Shown piece by piece: positions 21,869 to 31,720 of a DNA stretch of 64,000 nucleotides. The notes below the pieces were generated by a model. It did no database searches, had not been told where the DNA came from, and saw only the letters and a list, made by a program, of their open reading frames with translations. The stretch is from positions 186,001 to 250,000 of the forward strand of contig WJYB01000004.1 in assembly GCA_009668015.1 (NCBI GenBank), read 5' to 3'. This DNA comes from Enterobacteriaceae bacterium RIT714 (lineage in GTDB: Bacteria > Pseudomonadota > Gammaproteobacteria > Enterobacterales > Enterobacteriaceae). The first letter of the stretch is position 1. Each line of letters begins with the position of its first letter. The position numbers were made by a program, and so were the translations under genes.

Positions 21869-22834
21869 TTATGATTCAGAAACCGGAATCACCGTAGGTT
21901 TTTCCGGTTTCGCTTTTACGGCGACCACCACTCCCACCACCAGCAGCGCAATACCGCTAAGGGTTAATAATGGTGGCACGCTCTGGCGCATCAGGAAGGT
22001 GTAGAGCAGTCCGGCCAGCGTTTCGAACACGATCAGCGGGCCTAAAATCACCGTCGGCAATTTTTGGCTGGCAATATTCCAGCACAGCGCCCCCACCCAT
22101 GAACACAAAACGGCAATCGCAATCATCAGGCCGACGAACAGCCACGGGCGCGGGCCAAACGGCAGGGCAAAGTCCGGTTGCTGTGTTCCCAGCCAGCTGC
22201 AGGCCGCCACATAGCCAATCAACGACACCGGTAGCGTCACCAGCGCTTGCGCGGTGGCCCACATCATCGGATGTTTATCCGGATTTTCCCGCAGCCAGCG
22301 GGCGTTACGCAGGGCATACCACGCCCAGCAAATCACTGAAATAAATGCCAGCATAATACCCGAGCCATAACGCCAGCCGCTCAAATCGCCCATCCCGTGA
22401 CGTAATTCGGCAATGTTCACACAGGCCAGCCCCAGCGCGATACAGACCAGCGCAGGCACCATTCTGGCCCACGCCAGCTTGCCGTCACGATGGCTATAGA
22501 GCAGGTTAGCGAACACCGGAATCACCACCGGCAGGGTGCCGATAATCATGGTCGACACGGGCGCACCGGTGCGCTGAATGGCGCTTGCCAGACAGACGTA
22601 ATAAATCAGATTGCCCATCATGGTCAGTGCCAGCGCCGTTATCCAGTCCTGGCGGCTAAGCTGACGCAGGCGAGCGCGCCCCATCCACGCCAGCGGCAGG
22701 GCGATCAGCCCCAGCGCCAGATAACGTCCCATTGACTGCAATACCGCCGGATATTCCGGCACAATCAACGGGCCGACAAAAATCAGCCCCCACATCAAAC
22801 CCGCCAGCAGGGCATACAACACGCCGCTAATCAT
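21869..22834 (-). CDS. ytfF: YtfF, EamA/DMT inner-membrane transporter
   Basis: 321 residues, the same length as E. coli YtfF, with ten predicted TM helices in two EamA repeats (GLMWGLIFVGPLIVPEYPA near the N-terminus, GPLIVFETLAGLLYTFL near the C-terminus). Substrate not established. Start set at MISGVLYALL to match E. coli; a start four codons upstream is also open. The AraC-type gene lies 75 bp upstream on the same strand and could regulate or be co-transcribed with it. Confidence 0.92.
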   Translation of the reverse strand: MISGVLYALLAGLMWGLIFVGPLIVPEYPAVLQSMGRYLALGLIALPLAWMGRARLRQLSRQDWITALALTMMGNLIYYVCLASAIQRTGAPVSTMIIGTLPVVIPVFANLLYSHRDGKLAWARMVPALVCIALGLACVNIAELRHGMGDLSGWRYGSGIMLAFISVICWAWYALRNARWLRENPDKHPMMWATAQALVTLPVSLIGYVAACSWLGTQQPDFALPFGPRPWLFVGLMIAIAVLCSWVGALCWNIASQKLPTVILGPLIVFETLAGLLYTFLMRQSVPPLLTLSGIALLVVGVVVAVKAKPEKPTVIPVSES

Positions 22835-22909
22835 TTTGCCATCCACGTCAGAGAAACCTGCGCGCAGTGTAGAGCGACCGCCGCCTGGAATATTGTATGA
22901 GATTGCGCA

Positions 22910-23749
22910 TCAGCGCCTGGCGACCTGTTTCTGATAGCGAACCGGGGTAATACCGTAGCGATGGGTGAACGCGCGGGTCAGATGCGATTGATCGGTCAGG
23001 CCGGTTGCGGCCGCGACTTCAGCGGCAGGCATGCCGTGAGTGAGAAAGGCTTTGGCGCGCCACAGGCGGATCGCCATCAGCATCTGATGCGGGGTCACGT
23101 GAAAATGGGCTTTGAACTGGCGCTGGAAATGATACGGACTCAGCGATACCACACGGGCCAGCTCATCCAGCGTGACCGGGCGCATGTAGTTATCATGCAG
23201 ATAATCGCGCGCCCGCTCGAAGCGATGCGCCCCTTCCTGAACAACCGGCGCATGGCGGGCCAGCGGCTGGAAAGTGTCAATCAGATCCAGCAGCAACCCT
23301 TTTTGAGCCAGCGGATCGTCGGTGTGCCACAGGCCATAAATCAGCTGACAGATCTGCTGCGAGCGCTGCGGATCGTAGCGCGTGACGTCGCTAAACCACC
23401 AGTGGCGTATGCCGGTCACCTCTTCCAACAGATCGGGGTCGAGATAAACCATCCGGTAGCGCCAGCCGTCATCCGTCGCGGCCTCGCCGGTGTGCAGCTC
23501 GTCCGGGTTCATGGTCACCACGGAATGCACAGGCGCGACGTACTGTGTGCCGCGATAGCGAAAGCGTTCGGCCCCGGCTTCTATCGCGCCGATCCCGAAG
23601 GCTTCGTGGGTGTGCGGCTCAAAGGCGTAGCGGGAGATATGCGCGTGGTACAGTTCGACACCGGGCACTTGCGCCAGATGGCGAAAGCGCGCGCTGTCTC
23701 TCTCATCAATGAACTGTTCCGGTACGCCTTGCACGGTGAGCCTCCTCAT
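22910..23749 (-). CDS. AraC-family transcriptional regulator
   Basis: 279 residues. The N-terminal cupin sensor (AraC_binding; ISRYAFEPHTHEAFGIGAIEAG) is followed by two helix-turn-helix motifs: LDELARVVSLSPYHFQRQFK and AAEVAAATGLTDQSHLTRAF. This class often controls an adjacent transporter, and ytfF is immediately downstream on the same strand; control of ytfF is inference. Not present between ytfF and qorB in E. coli K-12. Confidence 0.88.
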   Translation of the reverse strand: MRRLTVQGVPEQFIDERDSARFRHLAQVPGVELYHAHISRYAFEPHTHEAFGIGAIEAGAERFRYRGTQYVAPVHSVVTMNPDELHTGEAATDDGWRYRMVYLDPDLLEEVTGIRHWWFSDVTRYDPQRSQQICQLIYGLWHTDDPLAQKGLLLDLIDTFQPLARHAPVVQEGAHRFERARDYLHDNYMRPVTLDELARVVSLSPYHFQRQFKAHFHVTPHQMLMAIRLWRAKAFLTHGMPAAEVAAATGLTDQSHLTRAFTHRYGITPVRYQKQVARR

Positions 23750-23814
23750 GGGTCATTCTTTATTATCAGAGATGACCCAGGGGGATGCCACAAAAATTAA
23801 CCGATTGTTAACAG

Positions 23815-24663
23815 TTACAGAATGGCTTTGATGCTCTCGGCCAGCGGCGTGGTCGGGCGACCAATCAGTTTGCTTAAGGTACGGCTATCGTCGAACAGAC
23901 CGCCCTTCGAGGCCCCGGTATCGGAGTCCGCCAGCATATCGGCCAGTCCGGCCGGTAAGCCCACGCCTTTCAGCGCGGCGGCAAAATCGTCTTCGCTGAG
24001 GTTCTGATATGTCACCGGTTTTCCGCTCTGTTTGCTCAGCTCAGCGGCCAGTTCGCTCAGGGTCCAGGCGCTGTCGCCAGCCAGTTCATACACGTTTCCG
24101 GCATGGCCCTCTTCGGCAATCACTTTTGCTGCCGCGGCGGCGTAATCAGCGCGAGTGGCGGACGCAATTTTCCCTTCGCCTGCTGCGCCGATAAACACGC
24201 CGTGCTCCAGCGCCGGAGGCGCACTCGCCAGATAGTTTTCGGTATACCAGCCGTTACGCAGCAGGGCATAGGGAATGCCGGATTCTGCCAGCGCTTGCTC
24301 GGTGGCGACATGTTCCACGTGCAGGCCAAGCGGAGAGGTGTCTGCGTGCAGCAGACTGGTGTAGGCGATAAATGTCACACCTGCGGCCTTCGCGGCGTCG
24401 ATCACGTTCTGATGCTGCGTGGCACGCTGGCCAACTTCGCTGGATGAAATTAACAGCAGCCTCTCCACGCCGCTCAGTGCAGCGGTAAATGCCTCCCGAT
24501 CGGTGTAATCCGCCTGGCGGACGCTAATTCCTTGTTTACTCAGCGCTTCGGCTTTGGCCGGGTTACGCACGATGGCCACAATCTGGCTGGCGGGAACGGT
24601 TTGCAAAAGCTGTTCGATAACAAGCTGGCCCAGTTGGCCGGTAGCGCCGGTGAGTGCGATCAT
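23815..24663 (-). CDS. qorB: QorB (YtfG), NAD(P)H:quinone oxidoreductase
   Basis: Atypical SDR of the NmrA/TMR-like group that reduces quinones with NADPH, 282 residues (E. coli 286). The Rossmann motif GATGQLG is at residues 5-11 and the strand-4 region contains YTSLLHADTSPLGLHVEH. Start at MIALTGATG preceded by GGAGATTTCCC on the minus strand; an upstream extension is open but lacks homology. In E. coli it is divergent from its regulator gene ytfH; here the scs operon separates them. Confidence 0.94.
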   Translation of the reverse strand: MIALTGATGQLGQLVIEQLLQTVPASQIVAIVRNPAKAEALSKQGISVRQADYTDREAFTAALSGVERLLLISSSEVGQRATQHQNVIDAAKAAGVTFIAYTSLLHADTSPLGLHVEHVATEQALAESGIPYALLRNGWYTENYLASAPPALEHGVFIGAAGEGKIASATRADYAAAAAKVIAEEGHAGNVYELAGDSAWTLSELAAELSKQSGKPVTYQNLSEDDFAAALKGVGLPAGLADMLADSDTGASKGGLFDDSRTLSKLIGRPTTPLAESIKAIL

Positions 24664-24696
24664 GGGAAATCTCCTTCGTCTTTGTCTGGTGTTGAA

Positions 24697-24753
24697 GCAC
24701 ACTAACACCATAGCTAACTTTTAGTAAGTACGTACAAAAAGGTAAGTGTGAAA
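24697..24753. promoter_or_regulatory. qorB-side copy of the YtfH-type (HxlR) operator
   Basis: Contains CTAACTT-TT-AGTAAGTACGTAC-AAAAA-GGTAAGT. 49 of 57 positions equal the copy in front of ytfH at 28398-28454. The copy even retains a degenerate ytfH start (AAGTGTGAAA versus AAGTATGAAA). Likely binding site for YtfH controlling qorB. Confidence 0.7.
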
Positions 24754-24832
24754 TCAGCGTCAACGACGTTTCTTTACAGCACGGTGCGTTTTTTGCCGCT
24801 AAGATAAGCCCCTGAATTTTGTTGAGGCGTTT

Positions 24833-25192
24833 ATGATCTCCCGTCAGCGTAAAGCTTTTCTTCTTGTCGCTCTGGCATGTCTGGTGGTGCTTGTGTGCGC
24901 CACGCAGCGCATGGCGGGGCTGCACGCGCTGGTCATGAACGCCTCTTCCGTGGCTCAGCAGACTGTGGAGCAAACGGGTGACAGCGATGCCCCGATTACG
25001 CCCTGTGAGTTGAGCGCGAAATCCCTGCTGGCGACACCGCCCATCATGTTCGAAGGCGCGCTGTTTGCCATCATGCTGGTCCTGGCGGTGCTGGCCGCCG
25101 TACCGCCTCGCCCGGTGCGCCGCTGGCCGCCTCGCGTCACTTCTCCGCCCCGATTGCGGGTGCATCTGCGACTCTGCGTATTCCGTGAATGA
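24833..25192 (+). CDS. scsA: ScsA, copper-sensitivity suppressor protein A
   Basis: 119-residue protein of the ScsA/DUF2946-like type: an N-terminal hydrophobic anchor (about residues 9-25), a second hydrophobic segment (about 72-92), and a basic tail RPVRRWPPRVTSPPRLRVHL. It is the first gene of a locus ordered as Salmonella scsABCD. The molecular role of ScsA is poorly defined; peroxide and copper tolerance have been reported. Assignment rests on this architecture and on scsB starting 48 bp downstream. Confidence 0.7.
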   Translation: MISRQRKAFLLVALACLVVLVCATQRMAGLHALVMNASSVAQQTVEQTGDSDAPITPCELSAKSLLATPPIMFEGALFAIMLVLAVLAAVPPRPVRRWPPRVTSPPRLRVHLRLCVFRE

Positions 25193-25240
25193 GTGATTGC
25201 CTGCTAATTCAGGTTAATCAATTATTTATGGAGAAAATAA

Positions 25241-27253
25241 ATGTATGCACTTTTAAGGCAGCTTCTGCTCTGCCTGTTCTGGCTATGGCTGCCCGTCAGT
25301 CAGGCCGCCGACAGCGGCTGGCTACGCGCCGCGGATAACGATCATGCCAGCGTTCGCCTGCGGGCAGACGCACAGCAAGGACGCGACACGCGCTTGCTGC
25401 TGGACGTGACACTGGAAAAAGGCTGGAAAACCTACTGGCGTTCACCGGGAGAAGGCGGGATCGCCCCGGCAATCAACTGGAACACTCCGCTGGAAATGAA
25501 CTGGCGCTGGCCGGTGCCGCAGCGCTTTGAGGTGGCGGGTATCACCACTCAGGGCTACGACGGCAGCGTGTCGTTTCCGATAACCTTAAGCGGCCCGTTG
25601 CCAGAGAAACTGGCGGGTATTCTGACGCTCTCCACCTGCAGCAACGTCTGCATCCTGACCGACTATCCCTTTACGCTGGATCTCCGCGAGCCAGCCGATC
25701 CGCATTTCAGCTACGATTTCAGCCGCGCGATGGGCACGCTGCCGCTGAAGGAAGGGCTAACTTCGCAGTTGAGTGCCGGTTTCGCGGCAGAAAAATTGAC
25801 CGTCACAGCGACCCGCGAGGCGGGCTGGCAAAAGCCCGAGCTGTTTATCGACACCCTGGCCGACACGGATTTTGGCAAGCCGGTTTACCGGATTGACGGC
25901 CAGAACCTGACCGCGACGCTGCCGGTCAGCGACGGCTGGGGCGACGCCGCACCGGATCTGCGGGGTAAAACGCTGTCGCTGGTGCTCGCCGACAGCGGTC
26001 AGGCGCAGGAAAGCCGGGTGACGGTGGGCGAAGCCCGCGCCAGCGATGCGGCGTTTTCCCTGGGCTGGATTTTGCTGATGGCGCTGGCGGGCGGGCTGAT
26101 CCTCAACGTCATGCCCTGCGTGCTGCCGGTGCTGGCGATGAAACTGGGCAGTATTGTGCAGACCTCACCGACTCACCGGCGTAGCGTTCGCCAGCAGTTT
26201 GTGGCTTCAGCCGCCGGAATTGTGACCTCGTTCCTCGCCCTGGCGCTGATGATGACCGTGCTGCGCCTCAGCAATCAGGCGCTCGGCTGGGGTATCCAGT
26301 TCCAGAATCCCTGGTTTATTGGCGTGATGCTGCTGGTGATGGTGGGTTTCAGCGCCAGTCTGCTGGGCCTGTTTGAAATCAGGCTCTCCTCCGGCATCTC
26401 TACTTTTCTCGCCACGCGCGGTGGTAAGGGTCTACTCGGGCATTTTTGCCAGGGGGCGTTTGCGACGCTACTGGCAACGCCGTGCACCGCGCCGTTCCTC
26501 GGCACGGCGGTTTCGGTGGCGCTGGTCGCCCCGTTGTCGCTGCTGTGGGGGATATTTCTGGTGATGGGGCTCGGCATGAGTCTGCCGTGGCTGCTGATTG
26601 CCGCCTGGCCGGGTCTGGCGCAGCGCCTGCCGCGCCCGGGGCGCTGGATGAATATCGTGCGGATCATTCTGGGGCTGATGATGCTCGGTTCCGCGCTGTG
26701 GCTTGCCAGCCTGCTGTCCGTTCACATCGGGCAAATTCCGACGCGGGTGTTGAGCGCGTTTCTCGTCACTGGGCTATTGCTCGCCATGCTGTGGCGCTGG
26801 GGATGGCGGACTGCGTGGGTCAGTACGGCGGCAGTGATAGTGGTGCTGGCAGTCGCCTTTGCGCTGTTACGTTCCGGCGGCGCAGGCCTGGCGAAGGATC
26901 GCATCGCCTGGCAGCCGCTCAGCGAACAGGCCATCACCGACGCGCTGGCGAACAACAAACGCGTCTTCGTCGATGTCACCGCCGACTGGTGCGTGACCTG
27001 CAAAGCGAATAAATACAACGTGCTGCTACGCGACGAGGTGCAAAAAGCCCTCAGCGAGCCGGATGTTGTGGCCCTGCGCGGCGACTGGAGCCGTCCGTCC
27101 GGGACGATTAGCCAGTTCCTCCGCGTGCGTCAGAGTGCCGCCGTCCCCTTCAACCAAATTTATGGCCCCGGACTGGAGCAAGGCCGCATATTGCCGCCGC
27201 TGCTGGATCGTGACGATCTCCTTCAGACCCTGAATAACGCCAAAGGAAAATAA
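25241..27253 (+). CDS. scsB: ScsB, DsbD-like membrane electron transporter
   Basis: Carries electrons from cytosolic thioredoxin across the inner membrane to periplasmic ScsC. 670 residues: signal peptide (1-22), N-terminal periplasmic domain with CSNVC (Cys133, Cys137), a membrane domain of about eight helices with the paired cysteines in MPCVLP (Cys293) and ATPCTAP (Cys415), and a C-terminal thioredoxin domain with WCVTC (Cys584, Cys587). All six redox cysteines expected for a DsbD-type relay are present. Preceded by GGAGAAAATAA; scsC follows 2 bp later. Confidence 0.9.
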   Translation: MYALLRQLLLCLFWLWLPVSQAADSGWLRAADNDHASVRLRADAQQGRDTRLLLDVTLEKGWKTYWRSPGEGGIAPAINWNTPLEMNWRWPVPQRFEVAGITTQGYDGSVSFPITLSGPLPEKLAGILTLSTCSNVCILTDYPFTLDLREPADPHFSYDFSRAMGTLPLKEGLTSQLSAGFAAEKLTVTATREAGWQKPELFIDTLADTDFGKPVYRIDGQNLTATLPVSDGWGDAAPDLRGKTLSLVLADSGQAQESRVTVGEARASDAAFSLGWILLMALAGGLILNVMPCVLPVLAMKLGSIVQTSPTHRRSVRQQFVASAAGIVTSFLALALMMTVLRLSNQALGWGIQFQNPWFIGVMLLVMVGFSASLLGLFEIRLSSGISTFLATRGGKGLLGHFCQGAFATLLATPCTAPFLGTAVSVALVAPLSLLWGIFLVMGLGMSLPWLLIAAWPGLAQRLPRPGRWMNIVRIILGLMMLGSALWLASLLSVHIGQIPTRVLSAFLVTGLLLAMLWRWGWRTAWVSTAAVIVVLAVAFALLRSGGAGLAKDRIAWQPLSEQAITDALANNKRVFVDVTADWCVTCKANKYNVLLRDEVQKALSEPDVVALRGDWSRPSGTISQFLRVRQSAAVPFNQIYGPGLEQGRILPPLLDRDDLLQTLNNAKGK

Positions 27254-27255
27254 CA

Positions 27256-27840
27256 ATGCGTATCTTAACTATTATCATGCTGCTCTGCGTTTCGGCCCTC
27301 AGCTTTGCCGCTGAACCCGAGCTGGAAAATTTGCTCTGGAACGATGCCAGTACACCGTCGATGGGCGCCGAAAAACCGCGCCTGACGCTGGTGTCGTTTA
27401 CCGATTACAACTGCCCCTACTGCAAGCAGTTTGACCCGGAGCTCGAGAAGATTGTGCATAAATTTCCGGAGGTCAAACTGGTGGTAAAACTGTTGCCGTT
27501 TCGCAGCGAAAGCTCGGCCCATTCTGCGCGGATCGCCCTGACGGCCTGGCGACAGCAGCCTCAGCAGTATTGGGCGCTGCACCAGCGATTGATGTCAAAG
27601 AAAGGCTATCATGACGACGCGTCTGTTCTGGCCGCGCAGCAGAAAACGGGCACTGGCACCATTAAGGCAGATGAGAAAAGCGGCGAAACGCTGCAGATGA
27701 ATTTGATTCTTGCTCAGGTGCTGGGCGTGCAAGGTACTCCCGCGACGCTGGTCGGAAAGACCATGGTGGCGGGTGCGATTCCTTACGACGAGCTGGAGGC
27801 GCTGGTGAAGCAAGAGCTGGCGAATCCGGATGCGCAGTAA
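27256..27840 (+). CDS. scsC: ScsC, periplasmic DsbA-like thiol oxidoreductase
   Basis: Secreted thioredoxin-fold protein kept reduced by ScsB and implicated in copper resistance. 194 residues: signal (1-19), active site CPYC (Cys53, Cys56), and the cis-Pro loop GTPATLVG near residue 158. The mature N-terminus is short, so the long trimerisation stalk seen in Proteus mirabilis ScsC is missing; a monomer like the Salmonella protein is more likely. Overlaps scsD by 11 bp. Confidence 0.88.
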   Translation: MRILTIIMLLCVSALSFAAEPELENLLWNDASTPSMGAEKPRLTLVSFTDYNCPYCKQFDPELEKIVHKFPEVKLVVKLLPFRSESSAHSARIALTAWRQQPQQYWALHQRLMSKKGYHDDASVLAAQQKTGTGTIKADEKSGETLQMNLILAQVLGVQGTPATLVGKTMVAGAIPYDELEALVKQELANPDAQ

Positions 27841-28333
27841 ATACGCGCGCTGGCTGCGTGAAGGCCTCGTATGGCTGCTGATAGCGCTGGCTGCCGTTCT
27901 GGTCGTGGATCAATTCCGCAAACCCGCGTTGCCGCCGACATTCATCAGCACAGCGTTGCAAACGCTGGACGGCGAATCGGTTGATCTGGCGCAGCGCAGC
28001 CACGACCGACCGCTGGTGGTGTATGTCTGGGCCACCTGGTGCGGCGTGTGTCGATACACCACGCCGTCGGTGGCGAAGATGGCTGAGGATGGGCAAAACG
28101 TGATCACCATTGCCTTGCGTTCAGGTGATGACGCCGCGCTGAACCGATGGCTGGCGAAAAAGCACTACGCGATGCCGACGGTTAACGATCCTCAGGGCCA
28201 GCTCGCGCGACGCTGGCAGGTGCAGGTTACCCCCACGGTGATGATCGTCTCACGCGGCGAAGTCAAATCCATCACCACGGGTTACACCAGCGGCTGGGGC
28301 ATAAAACTGCGGCTATGGTGGGCGGGTTTGTAA
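27830..28333 (+). CDS. scsD: ScsD, membrane-anchored TlpA-like thioredoxin
   Basis: 167 residues with one N-terminal TM anchor (about 12-27) and a periplasmic thioredoxin fold carrying WCGVC (Cys71, Cys74) and the cis-Pro VTPTVMIV. Last gene of scsABCD, translationally overlapping scsC. Family members of the TlpA/ResA type reduce specific periplasmic disulfides; the ScsD partner is not known. Confidence 0.88.
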   Translation: MRSKYARWLREGLVWLLIALAAVLVVDQFRKPALPPTFISTALQTLDGESVDLAQRSHDRPLVVYVWATWCGVCRYTTPSVAKMAEDGQNVITIALRSGDDAALNRWLAKKHYAMPTVNDPQGQLARRWQVQVTPTVMIVSRGEVKSITTGYTSGWGIKLRLWWAGL

Positions 28334-28340
28334 GGAAAAC

Positions 28341-28366
28341 GGCCTGCCGAACGGCAGGTCTCTCCT
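28341..28366 (+). terminator. Hairpin terminator after scsD
   Basis: CCTGCCG and CGGCAGG separated by AA, followed by a pyrimidine-rich TCTCTCCTCTT rather than a pure T-run; probable but weak terminator. Confidence 0.55.
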
Positions 28367-28397
28367 CTTATCGCTTCCGTGTTTGTCGATTTTTGTG

Positions 28398-28454
28398 GCA
28401 CACTATCAGCATTACTAACTTAAAGTAAGTACGTAAAAAAAGGTAAGTATGAAA
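28398..28454. promoter_or_regulatory. ytfH-side copy of the HxlR operator
   Basis: CTAACTT-AA-AGTAAGTACGTA-AAAAAA-GGTAAGT, ending in the ytfH start codon. Palindromic elements ACTTAAAGT and GTACGTA-like are present. HxlR-type regulators usually bind such sites in the divergent promoter; here the site sits in front of ytfH alone. Confidence 0.7.
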
Positions 28455-28835
28455 ACGACGATCCCAACGCTCAGCGAGCAAATGCGCGACGGCAATCTGT
28501 TTGCCGAGCAATGCCCCTCCCGCGAGGTACTCAAGCATGTGACCAGCCGCTGGGGCGTGTTGATTCTGGTCGCGCTGCGTCAGGGAACGCACCGTTTCAG
28601 CGATCTGCGGCGTAAAATGGGCGGCGTCAGCGAAAAGATGCTGGCCCAGTCGCTGCAGGCGCTGGAGATGGACGGGTTTGTGAATCGTCTCTCTTATCCG
28701 GTGGTGCCTCCGCACGTGGAGTACAGCCTGACGCCGCTTGGCGTGGAGGTGAGTGAGAAAGTTGCCGCGCTGGCGGACTGGATCGAAGTGAATACGCCGC
28801 AGGTTCTCACCCATCGGGAAGAACGTGCGGCGTAG
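28449..28835 (+). CDS. ytfH: YtfH, HxlR-family transcriptional regulator
   Basis: 128-residue winged-helix (HxlR) protein. The N-terminal Cys in FAEQCPSREVLKHV (about residue 22) is conserved in thiol- or quinone-sensing HxlR members such as YodB/QorR. HTH region about 35-75 (SRWGVLILVALRQGTHRFSDL begins it). In E. coli it is divergent from qorB and presumed to regulate it. Here it lies 3.8 kb from qorB because of the scs insertion, and each gene has its own operator copy. Confidence 0.93.
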   Translation: MKTTIPTLSEQMRDGNLFAEQCPSREVLKHVTSRWGVLILVALRQGTHRFSDLRRKMGGVSEKMLAQSLQALEMDGFVNRLSYPVVPPHVEYSLTPLGVEVSEKVAALADWIEVNTPQVLTHREERAA

Positions 28836-28845
28836 TGGTCTGAAC

Positions 28846-30789
28846 TTACTTGCTCAAATCTAGCTGGTAAATGGCGAAGCCGATGTCATCGGTTCCGGCT
28901 TTGCTCATCGGATACTGCGCTTTGTCTTTAATAAACGCCGCCGCTTTGTCAGACGGTGACGTCTCAAAACGAATATCCAGTTTGTTGTCGCTGTGAATCG
29001 GGGCCAGACGCCAGTTATTGTCCGCCGCCGGATGGATCGCGCCATCCTTTTTCGACTGTTCGCCAATCCACGCCGCCAGCACCGAGCGGTTCTCGTCCGG
29101 TGATGCGAACGCGATATGGCTATCGCCGGTTCCGGCGAATTTGCCGCCATACGCGCGATAGTTATTGGTGGCGACCAGGAACACCGCATTCGGGTCGATT
29201 GGCTTACCGTTAAAGGTCAGATCCTTGATACGTTCTGCCGTCGGGTTAATGGTCTGGCATTCACCGTCGTATTTCGCCGGCTGCGAGACGTCAATCTGAT
29301 AATTCACGCCGTCAATGACGTCAAAGTTGTAGGTGCGGAAACCGTCCCAGTTGATCAGCGACTGCGGTTTGCTGCTATGAACGTCGATCTGGTTAAACTG
29401 CCCGGCAGAACACTCCAGCCACTCTTTCACCTCTTTGCCCGTCGCTTTCACCACGACCAGAGTATTTGGATAGAGATAGAGATCCGCCGCGTTGCGGAAG
29501 GTGAGCTGACCTTTTTCCACTTCAACGTAGCTGGCCGGATCGTTTTTACGCCCGCCGACTTTGAATGGCGCCGCTGCAGAGAGCACCGGCAGTTTTGCCA
29601 GGTCCGGATCGCCCTGAATAAAGCGCTCAACGTAGGCTTTTTGCGCCATATTCACCACCTGAACAGTGGGATCGTCCTGCACCAGCGCCAGGTAGCTGTA
29701 CATATTGTCGGAGGATTTCCCGACCGGCTTGCTGACAAATTCGCGGGTTGCATCGTGATCGTGCTTGAGCACGTTCAGAATGTTTTTATCCTCCGCTGCC
29801 AGCGATTTTTTCGCTGCCGCGTCGTAAATCGGACGGGCTTCGGCTTTCGACTGCGTGACCTGCCACTTCCCGCCATCATTGTTTAGCACCAGGTCCACGA
29901 CGCCAAGATGATCGCCCCACATGCCAGGCATCACCGACGGCACGCCGTTCAGCGTCCCTTTTTCAATGTCTGCGCCTTTAATGCTGGCGAAATCTTTGCC
30001 CGGGAAGACCGCGTGCGCGTGGCCAAACAGAATGGCGTCAACGCCCGGCACTTCGCTGAGATAGTAGACAGAGTTTTCGGCCATCGCCTGGTACGGATCG
30101 GCCGACAGCCCGGAGTGCGCGACCACCACGACCAGATCCGCCCCTTTCTCACGCATCTCCGGCACATACTTGCGTGCGGTTTCGGTGATGTCGTTGACGG
30201 TCACTTTGCCCGAGAGATTCGCTTTATCCCAGGTCATGATCTGCGGCGGCACAAAACCGATATAGCCAATTTTGAGCGTCTGCTTTTTACCGTCCTGATC
30301 CACGACCTCTGTCTCTTTGATCAGGTACGGTGTAAATAGCGGCTTTTTGGTCTTAACGTCGATAATATTGGCGTTAACGTACGGGAATTTCGCCCCGGCG
30401 AGGGCCATATGCAGATAGTCCAGTCCGTAGTTGAACTCGTGGTTGCCGAGGTTACCGACGGCATAGTCCAGGGTATTCAGCGCTTTATACACCGGGTGAA
30501 TGTCACCTTTTTTCAGCCCTTTTGCCGCCATGTAATCGCCCAGCGGGCTACCCTGAATCAGGTCGCCGTTGTCGACCAGTACGCTGTTTTTCACCTCACC
30601 GCGCGCGGCATTGATCAGACTGGCCGTGCGGACCAGTCCGAACTTTTCTGTCGGGGTATCTTTGTAGTAATCGAAATCCATCATGTTGCTGTGCAGGTCG
30701 GTTGTTTCCAGAATGCGAAGATCGACCGTCGCTGCCTGCACGCTCGCGGCAATCAGCGTTGCCAGGAGCGTTGCGCTAAACTTAATCAT
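28846..30789 (-). CDS. cpdB: 2',3'-cyclic-nucleotide 2'-phosphodiesterase/3'-nucleotidase
   Basis: Periplasmic bifunctional enzyme that hydrolyses 2',3'-cyclic nucleotides and 3'-nucleotides for nucleoside scavenging. 647 residues: signal peptide (1-19), metallophosphoesterase domain with [25 protein letters not shown] and GHAH metal-binding motifs, and a C-terminal 5'-nucleotidase domain with [15 protein letters not shown]. Start at [12 protein letters not shown] matches E. coli. Divergent from cysQ. Confidence 0.97.
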   Translation of the reverse strand: MIKFSATLLATLIAASVQAATVDLRILETTDLHSNMMDFDYYKDTPTEKFGLVRTASLINAARGEVKNSVLVDNGDLIQGSPLGDYMAAKGLKKGDIHPVYKALNTLDYAVGNLGNHEFNYGLDYLHMALAGAKFPYVNANIIDVKTKKPLFTPYLIKETEVVDQDGKKQTLKIGYIGFVPPQIMTWDKANLSGKVTVNDITETARKYVPEMREKGADLVVVVAHSGLSADPYQAMAENSVYYLSEVPGVDAILFGHAHAVFPGKDFASIKGADIEKGTLNGVPSVMPGMWGDHLGVVDLVLNNDGGKWQVTQSKAEARPIYDAAAKKSLAAEDKNILNVLKHDHDATREFVSKPVGKSSDNMYSYLALVQDDPTVQVVNMAQKAYVERFIQGDPDLAKLPVLSAAAPFKVGGRKNDPASYVEVEKGQLTFRNAADLYLYPNTLVVVKATGKEVKEWLECSAGQFNQIDVHSSKPQSLINWDGFRTYNFDVIDGVNYQIDVSQPAKYDGECQTINPTAERIKDLTFNGKPIDPNAVFLVATNNYRAYGGKFAGTGDSHIAFASPDENRSVLAAWIGEQSKKDGAIHPAADNNWRLAPIHSDNKLDIRFETSPSDKAAAFIKDKAQYPMSKAGTDDIGFAIYQLDLSK

Positions 30790-30979
30790 CAGAGGAGTCC
30801 TTTTTACGATCCAAGCCACAAAAGAATATGTATGTATATTTTGTTGCTTACAGAAATGTGAATCCTGCCAGAAAAAAGCGCCGTGAAACCAGAATTGCTT
30901 CACAGATAGCGGAATTGTTTACAATACGATATAACTAAAACAATAAGTTATGACCACTGCGATAACAAAGAGGTGGAGA

Positions 30980-31720
30980 ATGTTAGATAAAATTTGTCAG
31001 CTCGCACGGGATGCGGGTGATGCCATTATGCAAGTGTACGAGGGCGCAAAGCCGATGGACGTCGTCAGCAAAGCGGATGACTCCCCGGTCACTGCCGCGG
31101 ATATTGCGGCGCATGATGTGATCCTCAAAGGATTACTGGCGTTGACGCCGGATATCCCCGTGCTCTCAGAAGAAGATCCGCAGAGCTGGGATGTGCGTCA
31201 GCACTGGCAGCGCTACTGGCTGGTCGATCCGCTGGATGGCACCAAGGAGTTTATTAAGCGTAACGGCGAGTTTACCGTCAATATTGCCTTGATCGAGAAA
31301 GGCAAGCCGGTGCTGGGCGTGGTTTACGCCCCGGTGCTGAATGTCATGTACAGCGCCGCAGAGGGCAAGGCGTGGAAAGAAGAAAATGGCGTGCGCAAGT
31401 CGATCCAGGTGCGTGATGCCCGCCCGCCGCTGGTGGTGATCAGCCGCTCGCACAGCGATACGGAATTGCAGGAATATCTGCATCAGATCGGTGAGCACCA
31501 AACCACGTCGGTAGGCTCATCGCTGAAATTCTGCCTGGTGGCGGAAGGGCAAGCGCAGCTTTATCCGCGCTTTGGGCCGACCAACGTCTGGGACACGGCT
31601 GCCGGCCACGCCGTGGCGGCTGCAGCCGGCGCACACGTTCACGACTGGCAGGGCAAGCCGCTGGACTACACCCCGCGCGAGTCGTTCCTGAATCCGGGCT
31701 TCAGAGTCTCGCTTTATTGA
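30980..31720 (+). CDS. cysQ: 3'(2'),5'-bisphosphate nucleotidase CysQ
   Basis: Dephosphorylates PAP (a by-product of sulfate assimilation) to AMP, preventing inhibition of PAPS-using enzymes and of oligoribonuclease. 246 residues, Mg-dependent, inositol-monophosphatase fold: [22 protein letters not shown] and [15 protein letters not shown] hold the metal ligands. ATG after AGGTGGAGA. Its 3' end overlaps the convergent ytfJ by 7 bp; ytfI, which E. coli K-12 has here, is absent. Confidence 0.96.
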   Translation: MLDKICQLARDAGDAIMQVYEGAKPMDVVSKADDSPVTAADIAAHDVILKGLLALTPDIPVLSEEDPQSWDVRQHWQRYWLVDPLDGTKEFIKRNGEFTVNIALIEKGKPVLGVVYAPVLNVMYSAAEGKAWKEENGVRKSIQVRDARPPLVVISRSHSDTELQEYLHQIGEHQTTSVGSSLKFCLVAEGQAQLYPRFGPTNVWDTAAGHAVAAAAGAHVHDWQGKPLDYTPRESFLNPGFRVSLY

